A DNA stretch of 64,000 nucleotides. Source: Synchiropus splendidus. Taxonomy: Eukaryota; Chordata; Actinopteri; Syngnathiformes; Callionymidae. Below the pieces are notes generated by a model. That model had not been told where the DNA came from and did no database searches. It saw only the letters and a list, made by a program, of their open reading frames with translations. Below are positions 21,921 to 34,160 of this stretch, in pieces (within the stretch, counting starts at the first letter, position 1; every line of letters starts with the position of its first letter). Both the position numbers and the translations under genes were made by a program. The stretch covers positions 38,789,437-38,853,436 of the forward strand of contig NC_071334.1 in assembly GCF_027744825.2 (NCBI RefSeq). Reading direction: 5' to 3'.

Positions 21921-24900
21921 GTGGGTTTCGGAACGCCAAACATAAAAGTGTTGATAACTTTCGAAAAACACTTCCGACAGCTTAGATTTGATGTGCACCT
22001 ACTAGAAAGACCCTTTCTGCTAAAGTGGGAGGTTAAAATTTCATGTTCTGAAGCTTCCCTGAAAAGTTATGGCACAATGCACAAAAAGGCTTTTCAGCCT
22101 GAGATAAGGTGGGTTTCGGAACGCCAAACATAAAAGTGTTGATAACTTTCGAAAAACACTTCAGACAGCTTAGATTTGATGTGCACGTACTAGAAAGGCC
22201 CTTTCTGCTATAGTGGGAGGTTAAAATTTCATGTTCTGAAGCTTCCCTGAAAAGTTATGGCACAATGCGTAAAACCGCTTTTCAGCCTGAGATAAGGTGG
22301 GTTTCGGAACGCCAAACATAAAAGTGTTAATAACTATCGAAAAACACTTCAGACAGCTAAGATTTTATGTGCAACTACTAGAAAGATCCTTTATGCTATA
22401 GTGGGAGGTTAAACTTTCATGTTCTGAAGCTTCCCTGAAAAGTTATGGCACAATGCACAAAAACGCTTTTCAGCCTGAGATAAGGTGGGTTTCGGAACGC
22501 CAAACATAAAAGTGTTAATAACTTTCGAAAAACACTTCAGACAGCTTAGATTTGATGTGCACCTACTAGAAAGACGCTTTCTGCTATAGTGGGAGGTTAA
22601 AATTTCATGTTCTGAAACTTCCCTGAAAAGTTATGGCACAATGCACAAAAACGCTTTTCAGCCTGAGATAAGGTGGGTTTCGGAACGCCAAACATAAAAG
22701 TGTTGATAACTTTCGAAAAACACTTCAGACAGCTTAGATTTGGTGTGCAACTACTAGAAAGACCATTTCTGCTATAGTGGGAGGTTAAAATTTCATGTTC
22801 TGAAGCTTCCCTGAAAAGTTATGGCACAATGCACAAAAACGCTTTTCAGCCTGAGATAAGGTGGGTTTCGGAACGCCAAACATAAAAGTGTTGATAACCT
22901 TCGAAAAACATTTCAGACAGCTTAGATTTGATGTGCAACTACTAGAAAGACGCTTTCTGCTATAGTGGGAGGTTAAAATTTCATGTTCTGAAGCTTCCCT
23001 GAAAAGTTATGGCACAATGCACAACAACGCTTTTCAGCCTGAGATAAGGTGGGTTTCGGAACGCCAAACATAAATGTGTTGATAACTTTTGAAAAACACT
23101 TCATACTGCTTAGATTTGATGTGCACCTACTAGAAAGGCCCTTTCTGCTATAGTGGGAGGTTAAAATTTCATGTTCTGAAGCTTCCCTGAAAAGTTATGG
23201 CACAATGCGTAAAAACGCTTTTCAGCCTGAGATAAGGTGGGTTTCGGAACGCCAAACATAAAAGTGTTAATAACTTTCGAAAAACACTTCAGACAGCTTA
23301 GATTTGATGTGCGACTACTAGAAAGACGCTTTCTGCTATAGTGGGAGGTTAAAATTTCATGTTCTGAAACTTCCCTGAAAAGTTATGGCACAATGCACAA
23401 AAACGCTTTTCAGCCTGAGATAAGGTGGGTTTCGGAACGCCAAACATAAAAGTGCTAATAACTATCGAAAAACACTTCAGACAGCTAAGACTTTATGTGC
23501 AACTACTAGAAAGACCCTTTATGCTATAGTGGGAGGTTAAAATTTCATGTTCTGAAGCTTCCCTGAAAAGTTATGGCACAATGCACAAAAACGCTTTTCA
23601 GCCTGAGATAAGGTGGGTTTCGGAACGCCAAACATAAAAGTGTTAATAACTTTCGAAAAACACTTCAGACAGCTTAGATTTGATGTGCACCTACTAGAAA
23701 GACCCTTTCTGCTATAGTGGGAGGTTAAAATTTCATGTTCTGAAGCTTCCCTGAAAAGTTATGGCACAATGCACAAAAACGCTTTTCAGCCTGAGATAAG
23801 GTGGGTTTCGGAACGCCAAACATAAAAGTGTTGATAACTTTCGAAAAACACTTCAGACAGCTTAGATTTGATGTGCACCTACTAGAAAGGCCCTTTCTGC
23901 TATAGTGGGAGGTTAAAATTTCATGTTCTGAAGCCTCCCTGAAAAGTTATGGCACAATGCGTAAAAACACTTTTCAGCCTGAGATAAGGTGGTTTCGGAA
24001 CGCCAAACATAAGAGTGTTAATAACTTTCGAAAAACACTTCAGACAGCTTAGATTTGATGTGCAACTACTAGAAAGACCCTTTCTGCTATAGTGGGAGGT
24101 TAAAATTTCATGTTCTGAAGCTTCCCTGAAAAGTTATGGCACAATGCACAAAAACGCTTTTCAGCCTGAGATAAGGTGGGTTTCGGTACGCCAAACATAA
24201 AAGTGTTGATAACTTTCGAAAAACACTTCAGGCAGCTTAGATTAGATGTGCAACTACTAGAAAGACCCTTTCTGCTATAGTGGGAGGTTAAAATTTCATG
24301 TTCTGAAGCTTCCCTGAAAAGTTATGGCACAATGCGTAAAAACGCTTTTCAGCCTGAGATAAGGTGGGTTTCGGAACGCCAAACATAAAAGTGTTAATGA
24401 CTATCGAAAAACACTTCAGACAGCTAAGATTTTATGTGCAACTACTAGAAAGACCCTTTATGCTATAGTGGGAGGTTAAAATTTCATGTTCTGAAGCTTC
24501 CCTGAAAAGTTATGGCACAATGCACAAAAACGCTTTTCAGCCTGAGATAAGGTGGGTTTCGGAACGCCAAACATAAAAGTGTTAATAACTTTCGAAAAAC
24601 ACTTCAGACAGCTTAGATTTGATGTGCACCTACTTCAAAGACTCTTTCTGCTATAGTGGGAGGTTAAAATTTCTTGTTCTGAAGCTTCCCTGAAAAGTTA
24701 TGCCACAATGCACAAAAACGCTTTTCAGCCTGAGATAAGGTGGGTTTCGGAACGCCAAACATAAAAGTGTTGATAACTTTCGAAAAACACTTCCGACAGC
24801 TTAGATTTGATGTGCACCTACTAGAAAGACCCTTTCTGCTAAAGTGGGAGGTTAAAATTTCATGTTCTGAAGCTTCCCTGAAAAGTTATGGCACAATGCA

Positions 24901-25866
24901 CAAAAAGGCTTTTCAGCCTGAGATAAGGTGGGTTTCGGAACGCCAAACATAAAAGTGTTGATAACTTTCGAAAAACACTTCAGACAGCTTAGATTTGATG
25001 TGCACCTACTAGAAAGGCCCTTTCTGCTATAGTGGGAGGTTAAAATTTCATGTTCTGAAGCCTCCCTGAAAAGTTATGGCACAATGCGTAAAACCGCTTT
25101 TCAGCCTGAGATAAGGTGGTTTCGGAACGCCAAACATAAAAGTGTTAATAACTTTCGAAAAACTCTTCAGACAGCTTAGATTTGATGTGCAACTACTAGA
25201 AAGACCCTTTCTGCTATAGTGGGAGGTTAAAATTTCATGTTCTGAAGCTTCCCTGAAAAGTTATGGCACAATGCACAAAAACGCTTTTCAGCCTGAGATA
25301 AGGTGGGTTTCGGTACGCCAAACATAAAAGTGTTGATAACTTTCGAAAAACACTTCAGACAGCTTAGATTAGATGTGCAACTACTAGAAAGACCCTTTCT
25401 GCTATAGTGGGAGGTTAAAATTTCATGTTCTGAAGCTTCCCTGAAAAGTTATGGCAAAATACGTAAAAACGCTTTTCAGCCTGAGATAAGGTGGGTTTCG
25501 GAACGCCAAACATAAAAGTGTTAATGACTATCGAAAAACACTTCAGACAGCTAAGATTTTATGTGCAACTACTAGAAAGACCCTTTATGCTATAGTGGGA
25601 GGTTAAAATTTCATGTTCTGAAGCTTCCCTGAAAAGTTATGGCACAATGCACAAAAACGCTTTTCAGCCTGAGATAAGGTGGGTTTCGGAACGCCAAACA
25701 TAAAAGTGTTAATAACTTTCGAAAAACACTTCAGACAGCTTAGATTTGATGTGCACCTACTTCAAAGACTCTTTCTGCTATAGTGGGAGGTTAAAATTTC
25801 TTGTTCTGAAGCTTCCCTGAAAAGTTATGCCACAATGCACAAAAACGCTTTTCAGCCTGAGATAAG
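21921..25866 (+). repeat. 15 + 6 monomer sub-repeat inside R copy 2
   Basis: CTAAAG monomers at 21,921, 24,740 and 25,867 have exactly the same 2,819 and 1,127 bp spacing as in copy 1. This confirms that the sub-structure was present before the 42/46-monomer duplication. A private change in this copy is GCGTAAAAACACTTTTC near 23,961. Confidence 0.8.
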
Positions 25867-27290
25867 GTGGGTTTCGGAACGCCAAACATAAAAGTGTTGA
25901 TAACTTTCGAAAAACACTTCCGACAGCTTAGATTTGATGTGCACCTACTAGAAAGACCCTTTCTGCTAAAGTGGGAGGTTAAAATTTCATGTTCTGAAGC
26001 TTCCCTGAAAAGTTATGGCACAATGCACAAAAAGGCTTTTCAGCCTGAGATAAGGTGGGTTTCGGAACGCCAAACATAAAAGTGTTGATAACTTTCGAAA
26101 AACACTTCAGACAGCTTAGATTTGATGTGCACGTACTAGAAAGGCCCTTTCTGCTATAGTGGGAGGTTAAAATTTCATGTTCTGAAGCTTCCCTGAAAAG
26201 TTATGGCACAATGCGTAAAACCGCTTTTCAGCCTGAGATAAGGTGGGTTTCGGAACGCCAAACATAAAAGTGTTAATAACTATCGAAAAACACTTCAGAC
26301 AGCTAAGATTTTATGTGCAACTACTAGAAAGATCCTTTATGCTATAGTGGGAGGTTAAAATTTCATGTTCTGAAGCTTCCCTGAAAAGTTATGGCACAAT
26401 GCACAAAAACGCTTTTCAGCCTGAGATAAGGTGGGTTTCGGAACGCCAAACATAAAAGTGTTAATAACTTTCGAAAAACACTTCAGACAGCTTAGATTTG
26501 ATGTGCACCTACTAGAAAGACGCTTTCTGCTATAGTGGGAGGTTAAAATTTCATGTTCTGAAACTTCCCTGAAAAGTTATGGCACAATGCACAAAAACGC
26601 TTTTCAGCCTGAGATAAGGTGGGTTTCGGAACGCCAAACATAAAAGTGTTGATAACTTTCGAAAAACACTTCAGACAGCTTAGATTTGGTGTGCAACTAC
26701 TAGAAAGACCATTTCTGCTATAGTGGGAGGTTAAAATTTCATGTTCTGAAGCTTCCCTGAAAAGTTATGGCACAATGCACAAAAACGCTTTTCAGCCTGA
26801 GATAAGGTGGGTTTCGGAACGCCAAACATAAAAGTGTTGATAACCTTCGAAAAACATTTCAGACAGCTTAGATTTGATGTGCAACTACTAGAAAGACGCT
26901 TTCTGCTATAGTGGGAGGTTAAAATTTCATGTTCTGAAGCTTCCCTGAAAAGTTATGGCACAATGCACAAAAACGCTTTTCAGCCTGAGATAAGGTGGGT
27001 TTCGGAACGCCAAACATAAAAGTGTTGATAACTTTTGAAAAACACTTCAGACTGCTTAGATTTGATGTGCACCTACTAGAAAGGCCCTTTCTGCTATAGT
27101 GGGAGGTTAAAATTTCATGTTCTGAAGCTTCCCTGAAAAGTTATGGCACAATGCGTAAAAACGCTTTTCAGCCTGAGATAAGGTGGGTTTCGGAACGCCA
27201 AACATAAAAGTGTTAATAACTTTCGAAAAACACTTCAGACAGCTTAGATTTGATGTGCAACTACTAGAAAGACCCTTTCTGCTGTAGTGG

Positions 27291-28417
27291 GAGGCTAAAA
27301 TTTCATATTCTGAAGCTTCCCTGAAAAGTTATGGCACAATGCACAAAAACGCTTTTCAGCCTGAGATAAGGTGGGTTTCGGAACGCCAAACATAAAAGTG
27401 TTAATAACTTTCGAAAAACACTTCAGACAGCTAATATTTGATGTGCACCTACTAGAAAGACCCTTTCTGCTATAGTGGGAGGTTAAAATTTCATGTTCTG
27501 AAGCTTCCCTGAAAAGTTATGGCCAATGCACAAAAACGCTTTTCAGCCTGAGATAAGGTGGGTTTCGGAACGCCAAACATAAAAGTGTTAATAACTTTCG
27601 AAAAACACTTCAGACAACTTAGATTTGATGTGCACCTACTAGAAAGACGCTTTCTGCTATAGTGGGAGGTTAAAATTTCATGTTCTGAAACTTCCCTGAA
27701 AAGTTATGGCACAATGCACAAAAACGCTTTTCAGCCTGAGATAAGGTGGGTTTCGGAACGCCAAACATAAAAGTGTTGATAACTTTCGAAAAACACTTCA
27801 GACAGCTTAGATTTGGTGTGCAACTACTAGAAAGACCATTTCTGCTATAGTGGGAGGTTAAAATTTCATGTTCTGAAGCTTCCCTGAAAAGTTATGGCAC
27901 AATGCACAAAAACGCTTTTCAGCCTGAGATAAGGTGGGTTTCGGAACGCCAAACATAAAAGTGTTGATAACCTTCGAAAAACATTTCAGACAGCTTAGAT
28001 TTGATGTGCAACTACTAGAAAGACGCTTTCTGCTATAGTGGGAGGTTAAAATTTCATGTTCTGAAGCTTCCCTGAAAAGTTATGGCACAATGCACAAAAA
28101 CGCTTTTCAGCCTGAGATAAGGTGGGTTTCGGAACGCCAAACATAAAAGTGTTGATAACTTTTGAAAAACACTTCAGACTGCTTAGATTTGATGTGCACC
28201 TACTAGAAAGGCCCTTTCTGCTATAGTGGGAGGTTAAAATTTCATGTTCTGAAGCTTCCCTGAAAAGTTATGGCACAATGCGTAAAAACGCTTTTCAGCC
28301 TGAGATAAGGTGGGTTTCGGAACGCCAAACATAAAAGTGTTAATAACTTTCGAAAAACACTTCAGACAGCTTAGATTTGATGTGCAACTACTAGAAAGAC
28401 CCTTTCTGCTATAGTGG
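27291..28417 (+). repeat. Six-monomer HOR (AGGCTAAAA marker), first pair
   Basis: GAGGCTAAAATTTCATATTC at 27,291 returns at 28,418, an offset of 1,127 bp (six monomers minus 1 bp, due to GGCCAATGC at 27,521). The unit holds CTAATATTTGATGTGCACC, the GGCCAATGC deletion, GACAACTTAG, GAAACTTCCC, ATTTGGTGTGC, GATAACCTTCG and CTTTTGAAAAAC with GACTGCTTAG. CTGTAGTGGG near 27,282 is private to this copy. Confidence 0.8.
27521..27526 (+). other. Shared 1-bp deletion GGCCAATGC (first of two)
   Basis: GGCACAATGC is shortened by one base to GGCCAATGC. The only other case is at about 37,108, 9,585 bp away, at the matching place in the second six-monomer block. It tags these two segments as copies of each other. 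Confidence 0.8.
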
Positions 28418-28569
28418 GAGGCTAAAATTTCATATTCTGAAGCTTCCCTGAAAAGTTATGGCACAATGCACAAAAACGCTTTTCAGCCTGAGATAAGGTG
28501 GGTTTCGGAACGCCAAACATAAAAGTGTTAATAACTTTCGAAAAACACTTCAGACAGCTAATATTTGAT

Positions 28570-30073
28570 GTGCACCTACTAGAAAGACCCTTTCTGCTAT
28601 AGTGGGAGGTTAAAATTTCATGTTCTGAAGCTTCCCTGAAAAGTTATGCCACAATGCACAAAAACGCTTTTCAGCCTGAGATAAGGTGGGTTTCGGAACG
28701 CCAAACATAAAAGTGTTGATAACTTTCGAAAAACACTTCCGACAGCTTAGATTTGATGTGCACCTACTAGAACGACCCTTTCTGCTATAGTGGGAGGTTA
28801 AAATTTCATGTTCTGAAGCTTCCCTGAAAAGTTATGGCACAATGCGTAAAAACGCTTTTCAGCCTGAGATAAGGTGGGTTTCGGAACACCGAACATAAAA
28901 GTGTTGATAACTTTCAAAAAACACTTCAGACAGCTTAGATTTGATGTGCAACTACTAGAAAGACCCTTTCTGCTATAGTGGGAGGTTAAAATTTCATGTT
29001 CTGAAGCTTCCCTGAAAAGTTATGGCACAATGCACAAAAACGCTTTTCAGCCTGAGATAAGGTGGGTTCCGGAACGCCAAACATAAAAGTGTTAATAACT
29101 TTCGAAAAACACTTCAGACAGCTTAGATTTGATGTGCACCTACTAGAAAGACCCTTTCTGCTATAGTGGGAGGTTAAAATTTCATGTTCTGAAGCTTCCC
29201 TGAAAAGTTATGCCACAATGCACAAAAACGCTTTTCAGCCTGAGATAAGGTGGGTTTCGGAACGCCAAAAATAAAAGTGTTGATAACTTTCGAAAAACAC
29301 TTCCGACAGCTTAGATTTGATGTGCACCTACTAGAAAGACCCTTTCTGCTATAGTGGGAGGTTAAAATTTCATGTTCTGAAGCTTCCCTGAAAAGTTATG
29401 GCACAATGCACAAAAACACTTTTCAGCCTGAGATAAGGTGGGTTTCGGAACGCCAAACATAAAAGTGTTGATAACTTTCGAAAAACACTTCAGACAGCTT
29501 AGATTTGATGTGCACCTACTAGAAAGGCCTTTTCTGCTATAGTGGGAGGTTAAAATTTCATGTTCTGAAGCCTCCCTGAAAAGTTATGGCACAATGCGTA
29601 AAAACGCTTTTCAGCCTGAGATAAGGTGGGTTTCGGAACGCCAAACATAAAAGTGTTGATAACTTTCGAAAAACACTTCAGACAGCTTAGATTTGATGTG
29701 CAACTAATAGAAAGACCCTTTCTGCTATAGTGGGAGGTTAAAATTTCATGTTCTGAAGCTTCCCTGAAAAGTTATGCCACAATGCACAAAAATGCTTTTC
29801 AGCCAGAGATAAGGTGGGTTTCGGAACGCCAAAAATAAAAGTGTTGATAACTTTCGAAAAACATTTCAGACAGCTTAGATTTGATGTGCAACTACTAGAA
29901 AGACCCTTTCTGCTATAGTGGGAGGTTAAAATTTCATGTTCTGAAGCTTCCCTGAAAAGTTATGGCACAATGCACAAAAACGCTTTTCAGCCTGAGATAA
30001 GGTGGGTTTCGGAACGCCAAACATAAAAGTGTTAATAACTTTCGAAAAACACTTCAGACAGCTAATATTTGAT
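28570..30073 (+). repeat. Eight-monomer HOR, copy 1
   Basis: The 1,504-bp unit (8 x 188) runs from GTGCACC after CTAATATTTGAT to the next such point. Ordered markers are ATGCCACAATG, CTTCCGAC, CTAGAACGACCC, GGAACACCGAACATA (28,887 region), GTTCCGGAACGCC, CCAAAAATAAAAG, AAAAACACTTTTCAG, AAGGCCTTTTC, GAAGCCTCCC, AACTAATAG and TTTCAGCCAGAG. All recur exactly 1,504 bp later. Confidence 0.9.
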
Positions 30074-31577
30074 GTGCACCTACTAGAAAGACCCTTTCTG
30101 CTATAGTGGGAGGTTAAAATTTCATGTTCTGAAGCTTCCCTGAAAAGTTATGCCACAATGCACAAAAACGCTTTTCAGCCTGAGATAAGGTGGGTTTCGG
30201 AACGCCAAACATAAAAGTGTTGATAACTTTCGAAAAACACTTCCGACAGCTTAGATTTGATGTGCACCTACTAGAACGACCCTTTCTGCTATAGTGGGAG
30301 GTTAAAATTTCATGTTCTGAAGCTTCCCTGAAAAGTTATGGCACAATGCGTAAAAACGCTTTTCAGCCTGAGATAAGGTGGGTTTCGGAACACCGAACAT
30401 AAAAGTGTTGATAACTTTCAAAAAACACTTCAGACAGCTTAGATTTGATGTGCAACTACTAGAAAGACCCTTTCTGCTATAGTGGGAGGTTAAAATTTCA
30501 TGTTCTGAAGCTTCCCTGAAAAGTTATGGCACAATGCACAAAAACGCTTTTCAGCCTGAGATAAGGTGGGTTCCGGAACGCCAAACATAAAAGTGTTAAT
30601 AACTTTCGAAAAACACTTCAGACAGCTTAGATTTGATGTGCACCTACTAGAAAGACCCTTTCTGCTATAGTGGGAGGTTAAAATTTCATGTTCTGAAGCT
30701 TCCCTGAAAAGTTATGCCACAATGCACAAAAACGCTTTTCAGCCTGAGATAAGGTGGGTTTCGGAACGCCAAAAATAAAAGTGTTGATAACTTTCGAAAA
30801 ACACTTCCGACAGCTTAGATTTGATGTGCACCTACTAGAAAGACCCTTTCTGCTATAGTGGGAGGTTAAAATTTCATGTTCTGAAGCTTCCCTGAAAAGT
30901 TATGGCACAATGCACAAAAACACTTTTCAGCCTGAGATAAGGTGGGTTTCGGAACGCCAAACATAAAAGTGTTGATAACTTTCGAAAAACACTTCAGACA
31001 GCTTAGATTTGATGTGCACCTACTAGAAAGGCCTTTTCTGCTATAGTGGGAGGTTAAAATTTCATGTTCTGAAGCCTCCCTGAAAAGTTATGGCACAATG
31101 CGTAAAAACGCTTTTCAGCCTGAGATAAGGTGGGTTTCGGAACGCCAAACATAAAAGTGTTGATAACTTTCGAAAAACACTTCAGACAGCTTAGATTTGA
31201 TGTGCAACTAATAGAAAGACCCTTTCTGCTATAGTGGGAGGTTAAAATTTCATGTTCTGAAGCTTCCCTGAAAAGTTATGCCACAATGCACAAAAATGCT
31301 TTTCAGCCAGAGATAAGGTGGGTTTCGGAACGCCAAAAATAAAAGTGTTGATAACTTTCGAAAAACATTTCAGACAGCTTAGATTTGATGTGCAACTACT
31401 AGAAAGACCCTTTCTGCTATAGTGGGAGGTTAAAATTTCATGTTCTGAAGCTTCCCTGAAAAGTTATGGCACAATGCACAAAAACGCTTTTCAGCCTGAG
31501 ATAAGGTGGGTTTCGGAACGCCAAACATAAAAGTGTTAATAACTTTCGAAAAACACTTCAGACAGCGAAGATTTTAT
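30074..31577 (+). repeat. Eight-monomer HOR, copy 2
   Basis: This copy is the same length as copy 1 and carries all its markers; I noticed no difference between the two except at the end. There, copy 2 continues into GCGAAGATTTTATATGCC, whereas copy 1 switched to CTAATATTTGATG. Near-identity suggests a recent duplication. Confidence 0.9.
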
Positions 31578-31599
31578 ATGCCACTACTAGAAAGACCCT

Positions 31600-34160
31600 T
31601 TCTGCTATAGTGGGAGGTTAAAATTTCATGTTCTGAAGCTTCCCTGAAAAGTTATGGCACAATGCACAAAAACGCTTTTCAGCCTGAGATAAGGTGGGTT
31701 TCGGAACGCCAAACATAAAAGTGTTGATAACTTTCGAAAAACACTTCAGACAGCTTAGATTTGATGTGCACCTACTAGAATGGCCCTTTCTGCTATAGTG
31801 GGAGGTTAAAATTTCATGTTCTGAAGCTTCCCTGAAAAGTTATGGCACAATGCGTAAAAACGCTTTTCAGCCTGAGATAAGGTGGGTTTCGGAACGCCAA
31901 ACATAAAAGTGTTAATAACTTTCGAAAAACACTTCAGACAGCTTAGATTTGATGTGCAACTACTAGAAAGACCCTTTCTGCTATAGTGGGAGGTTAAAAT
32001 TTCATGTTCTGAAGCTTCCCTGAAAAGTTATGGCACAATGCACAAAAACGCTTTTCAGCCTGAGATAAGGTGGGTTTCGGAACGCCAAACATAAAAGTGT
32101 TAATAACTTTCGAAAAACACTTCAGACAGCTTAGATTTGATGTGCACCTACAAGAAAGGCCCTTTCTGCTATAGTGGGAGGTAAAAATTTCATGTTCTGA
32201 AGCTTCCCTGAAAAGTTATGGCACAATGCGTAAAAACGCTTTTCAGCCTGAGATAAGGTGGGTTTCGGAACGCCAAACATAAAAGTGTTGATAACTTTCG
32301 AAAAACACTTCAGACAGCTTAGATTTGATGTGCAACTACTAGAAAGACCCTTTCTGCTATAGTGGGAGGTTAAAATTTCATGTTCTGAAGCTTCCCTGAA
32401 AAGTTATGGCACAATGCACAAAAACGCTTTTCAGCCTGAGATAAGGTGGGTTTCGGAACGCCAAACATAAAAGTGTTGATAACTTTCGAAAAACACTTCA
32501 GACAGCTTAGATTTGATGTGCACCTACTAGAAAGACCCTTTCTGCTATAGTGGGAGGTTAAAATTTCATGTTCTGAAGCTTCCATGAAAAGTTATGCCAC
32601 AATGCACAAAAATGCTTTTCAGCCAGAGATAAGGTGGGTTTCGGAACGCCAAAAATAAAAGTGTTGATAACTTTCGAAAAACATTTCAGACAGCTTAGAT
32701 TTGATGTGCAACTACTAGAAAGACCCTTTCTGCTATAGTGGGAGGTTAAAATTTGATGTTCTGAAGCTTCCCTGAAAAGTTATGGCACAATGCACAAAAA
32801 CGCTTTTCAGCCTGAGATAAGGTGGGTTTCGGAACGCCAAACATAAAAGTGTTAATAACTTTCGAAAAACACTTCAGACAGCGAAGATTTTATATGCCAC
32901 TACTAGAAAGACCCTTTCTGCTATAGTGGGAGGTTAAAATTTGATGTTCTGAAGCTTCCCTGAAAAGTTATGGCACAATGCACAAAAACGCTTTTCAGCC
33001 TGAGATAAGGTGGGTTTCGGAACGCCAAACATAAAAGTGTTGATAACTTTCGAAAAACACTTCAGACAGCTTAGATTAGATGTGCAACTACTAGAAAGAC
33101 CCTTTCTGCTATAGTGGGAGGTTAAAATTTCATGTTCTGAAGCTTCCCTGAAAAGTTATGGCACAATGCACAAAAACGCTTTTCAGCCTGAGATAAGGTG
33201 GGTTTCGGAACGCCAAACATAAAAGTGTTGATAACTTTCGAAAAACACTTCAGACAGCTTAGATTTGATGTGCACCTACTAGAAAGGCCCTTTCTGCTAT
33301 AGTGGGAGGTTAAAATTTCAAGTTCTGAAGCTTCCCTGAAAAGTTATGGCACAATGCCTAAAAACGCTTTTCAGCCTGAGATAAGGTGGGTTTCGGAACG
33401 CCAAACATAAAAGTGTTAATAACTTTCGAAAAACACTCCAGACAGCTTAGATTTGATGTGCAACTACTAGAAAGACCCTTTCTGCTATAGTGGGAGGTTA
33501 AAATTTCATGTTCTGAAGCTTCCCTGAAAAGTTATGGCACAATGCACAAAAACGCTTTTCAGCCTGAGATAAGGTGGGTTTCGGAACGCCAAACATAAAA
33601 GTGTTGATAACCTTCGACAAACATTTCAGACAGCTTAGATTTGATGTGCAACTACTAGAAAGACGCTTTCTGCTATAGTGGGAGGTTAAAATTTCATGTT
33701 CTGAAGCTTCCCTGAAAAGTTATGGCACAATGCACAAAAACGCTTTTCAGCCTGAGATAAGGTGGGTTTCGGAACGCCAAACATAAAAGTGTTGATAACT
33801 TTCGAAAAACACTTCAGACAGCTTAGATTTGATGTGCACCTACTAGAAAGGCCCTTTCTGCTATAGTGGGAGGTTAAAATTTCATGTTCTGAAGCTTCCC
33901 TGAAAAGTTATGGCACAATGCGTAAAAACGCTTTTCAGCCTGAGATAAGGTGGGTTTCGGAACGCCAAACATAAAAGTGTTAATAACTTTCGAAAAACAC
34001 TTCAGACAGCTTAGATTTGATGTGCAGCTACTAGAAAGACCCTTTCTGCTATAGTGGGAGGCTAAAATTTCATATTCTGAAGCTTCCCTGAAAAGTTATG
34101 GCACAATGCACAAAAACGCTTTTCAGCCTGAGATAAGGTGGGTTTCGGAACGCCAAACAT
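31600..34160 (+). repeat. Block Q, copy 2
   Basis: This block matches 5,850-8,600 in order: CTACAAGAAAGG near 32,149, CTTCCATGAAAAG at about 32,581, TTTCAGCCAGAG, GCGAAGATTTTATATGCC at about 32,881, GATTAGATG, GATAACCTTCG near 33,608 and AGGCTAAAA near 34,060. It has one more monomer than copy 1 (TTTCAAGTTCTG type, near 33,317). Private changes include AATTTGATGTTC near 32,751 and 32,939, AATGCCTAAAAACG near 33,353 and CTAGAATGGCCC near 31,777. Confidence 0.75.

Larger units (their letters stand above)
17669..26314 (+). repeat. Large R duplication, copy 2 (46 monomers, 8,646 bp)
   Basis: This is the second half of the tandem duplication. It repeats the marker order of copy 1, including CATGTACTGAAGC (21,293 against 12,649), CAGGCAGC (about 24,229 against 15,583) and GGCAAAATACGT (about 25,456 against GGCAAAATGCGT at about 16,808). 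It has three extra monomers at about 18.6-19.3 kb (GATTAGATG and TTTCAAGTTCTG types) and one at about 20.6-20.8 kb (TTCTTAAGC type). These resemble 32.9-33.6 kb and 9.0-9.1 kb, so copy 2 probably keeps the older arrangement and copy 1 lost units. Confidence 0.85.

Noticed and set aside
28881..30400. GGAACACCGAACATA as a transposon footprint or target-site change
   Set aside because: It is only two substitutions relative to GGAACGCCAAACATA, with no length change, duplication or foreign sequence.
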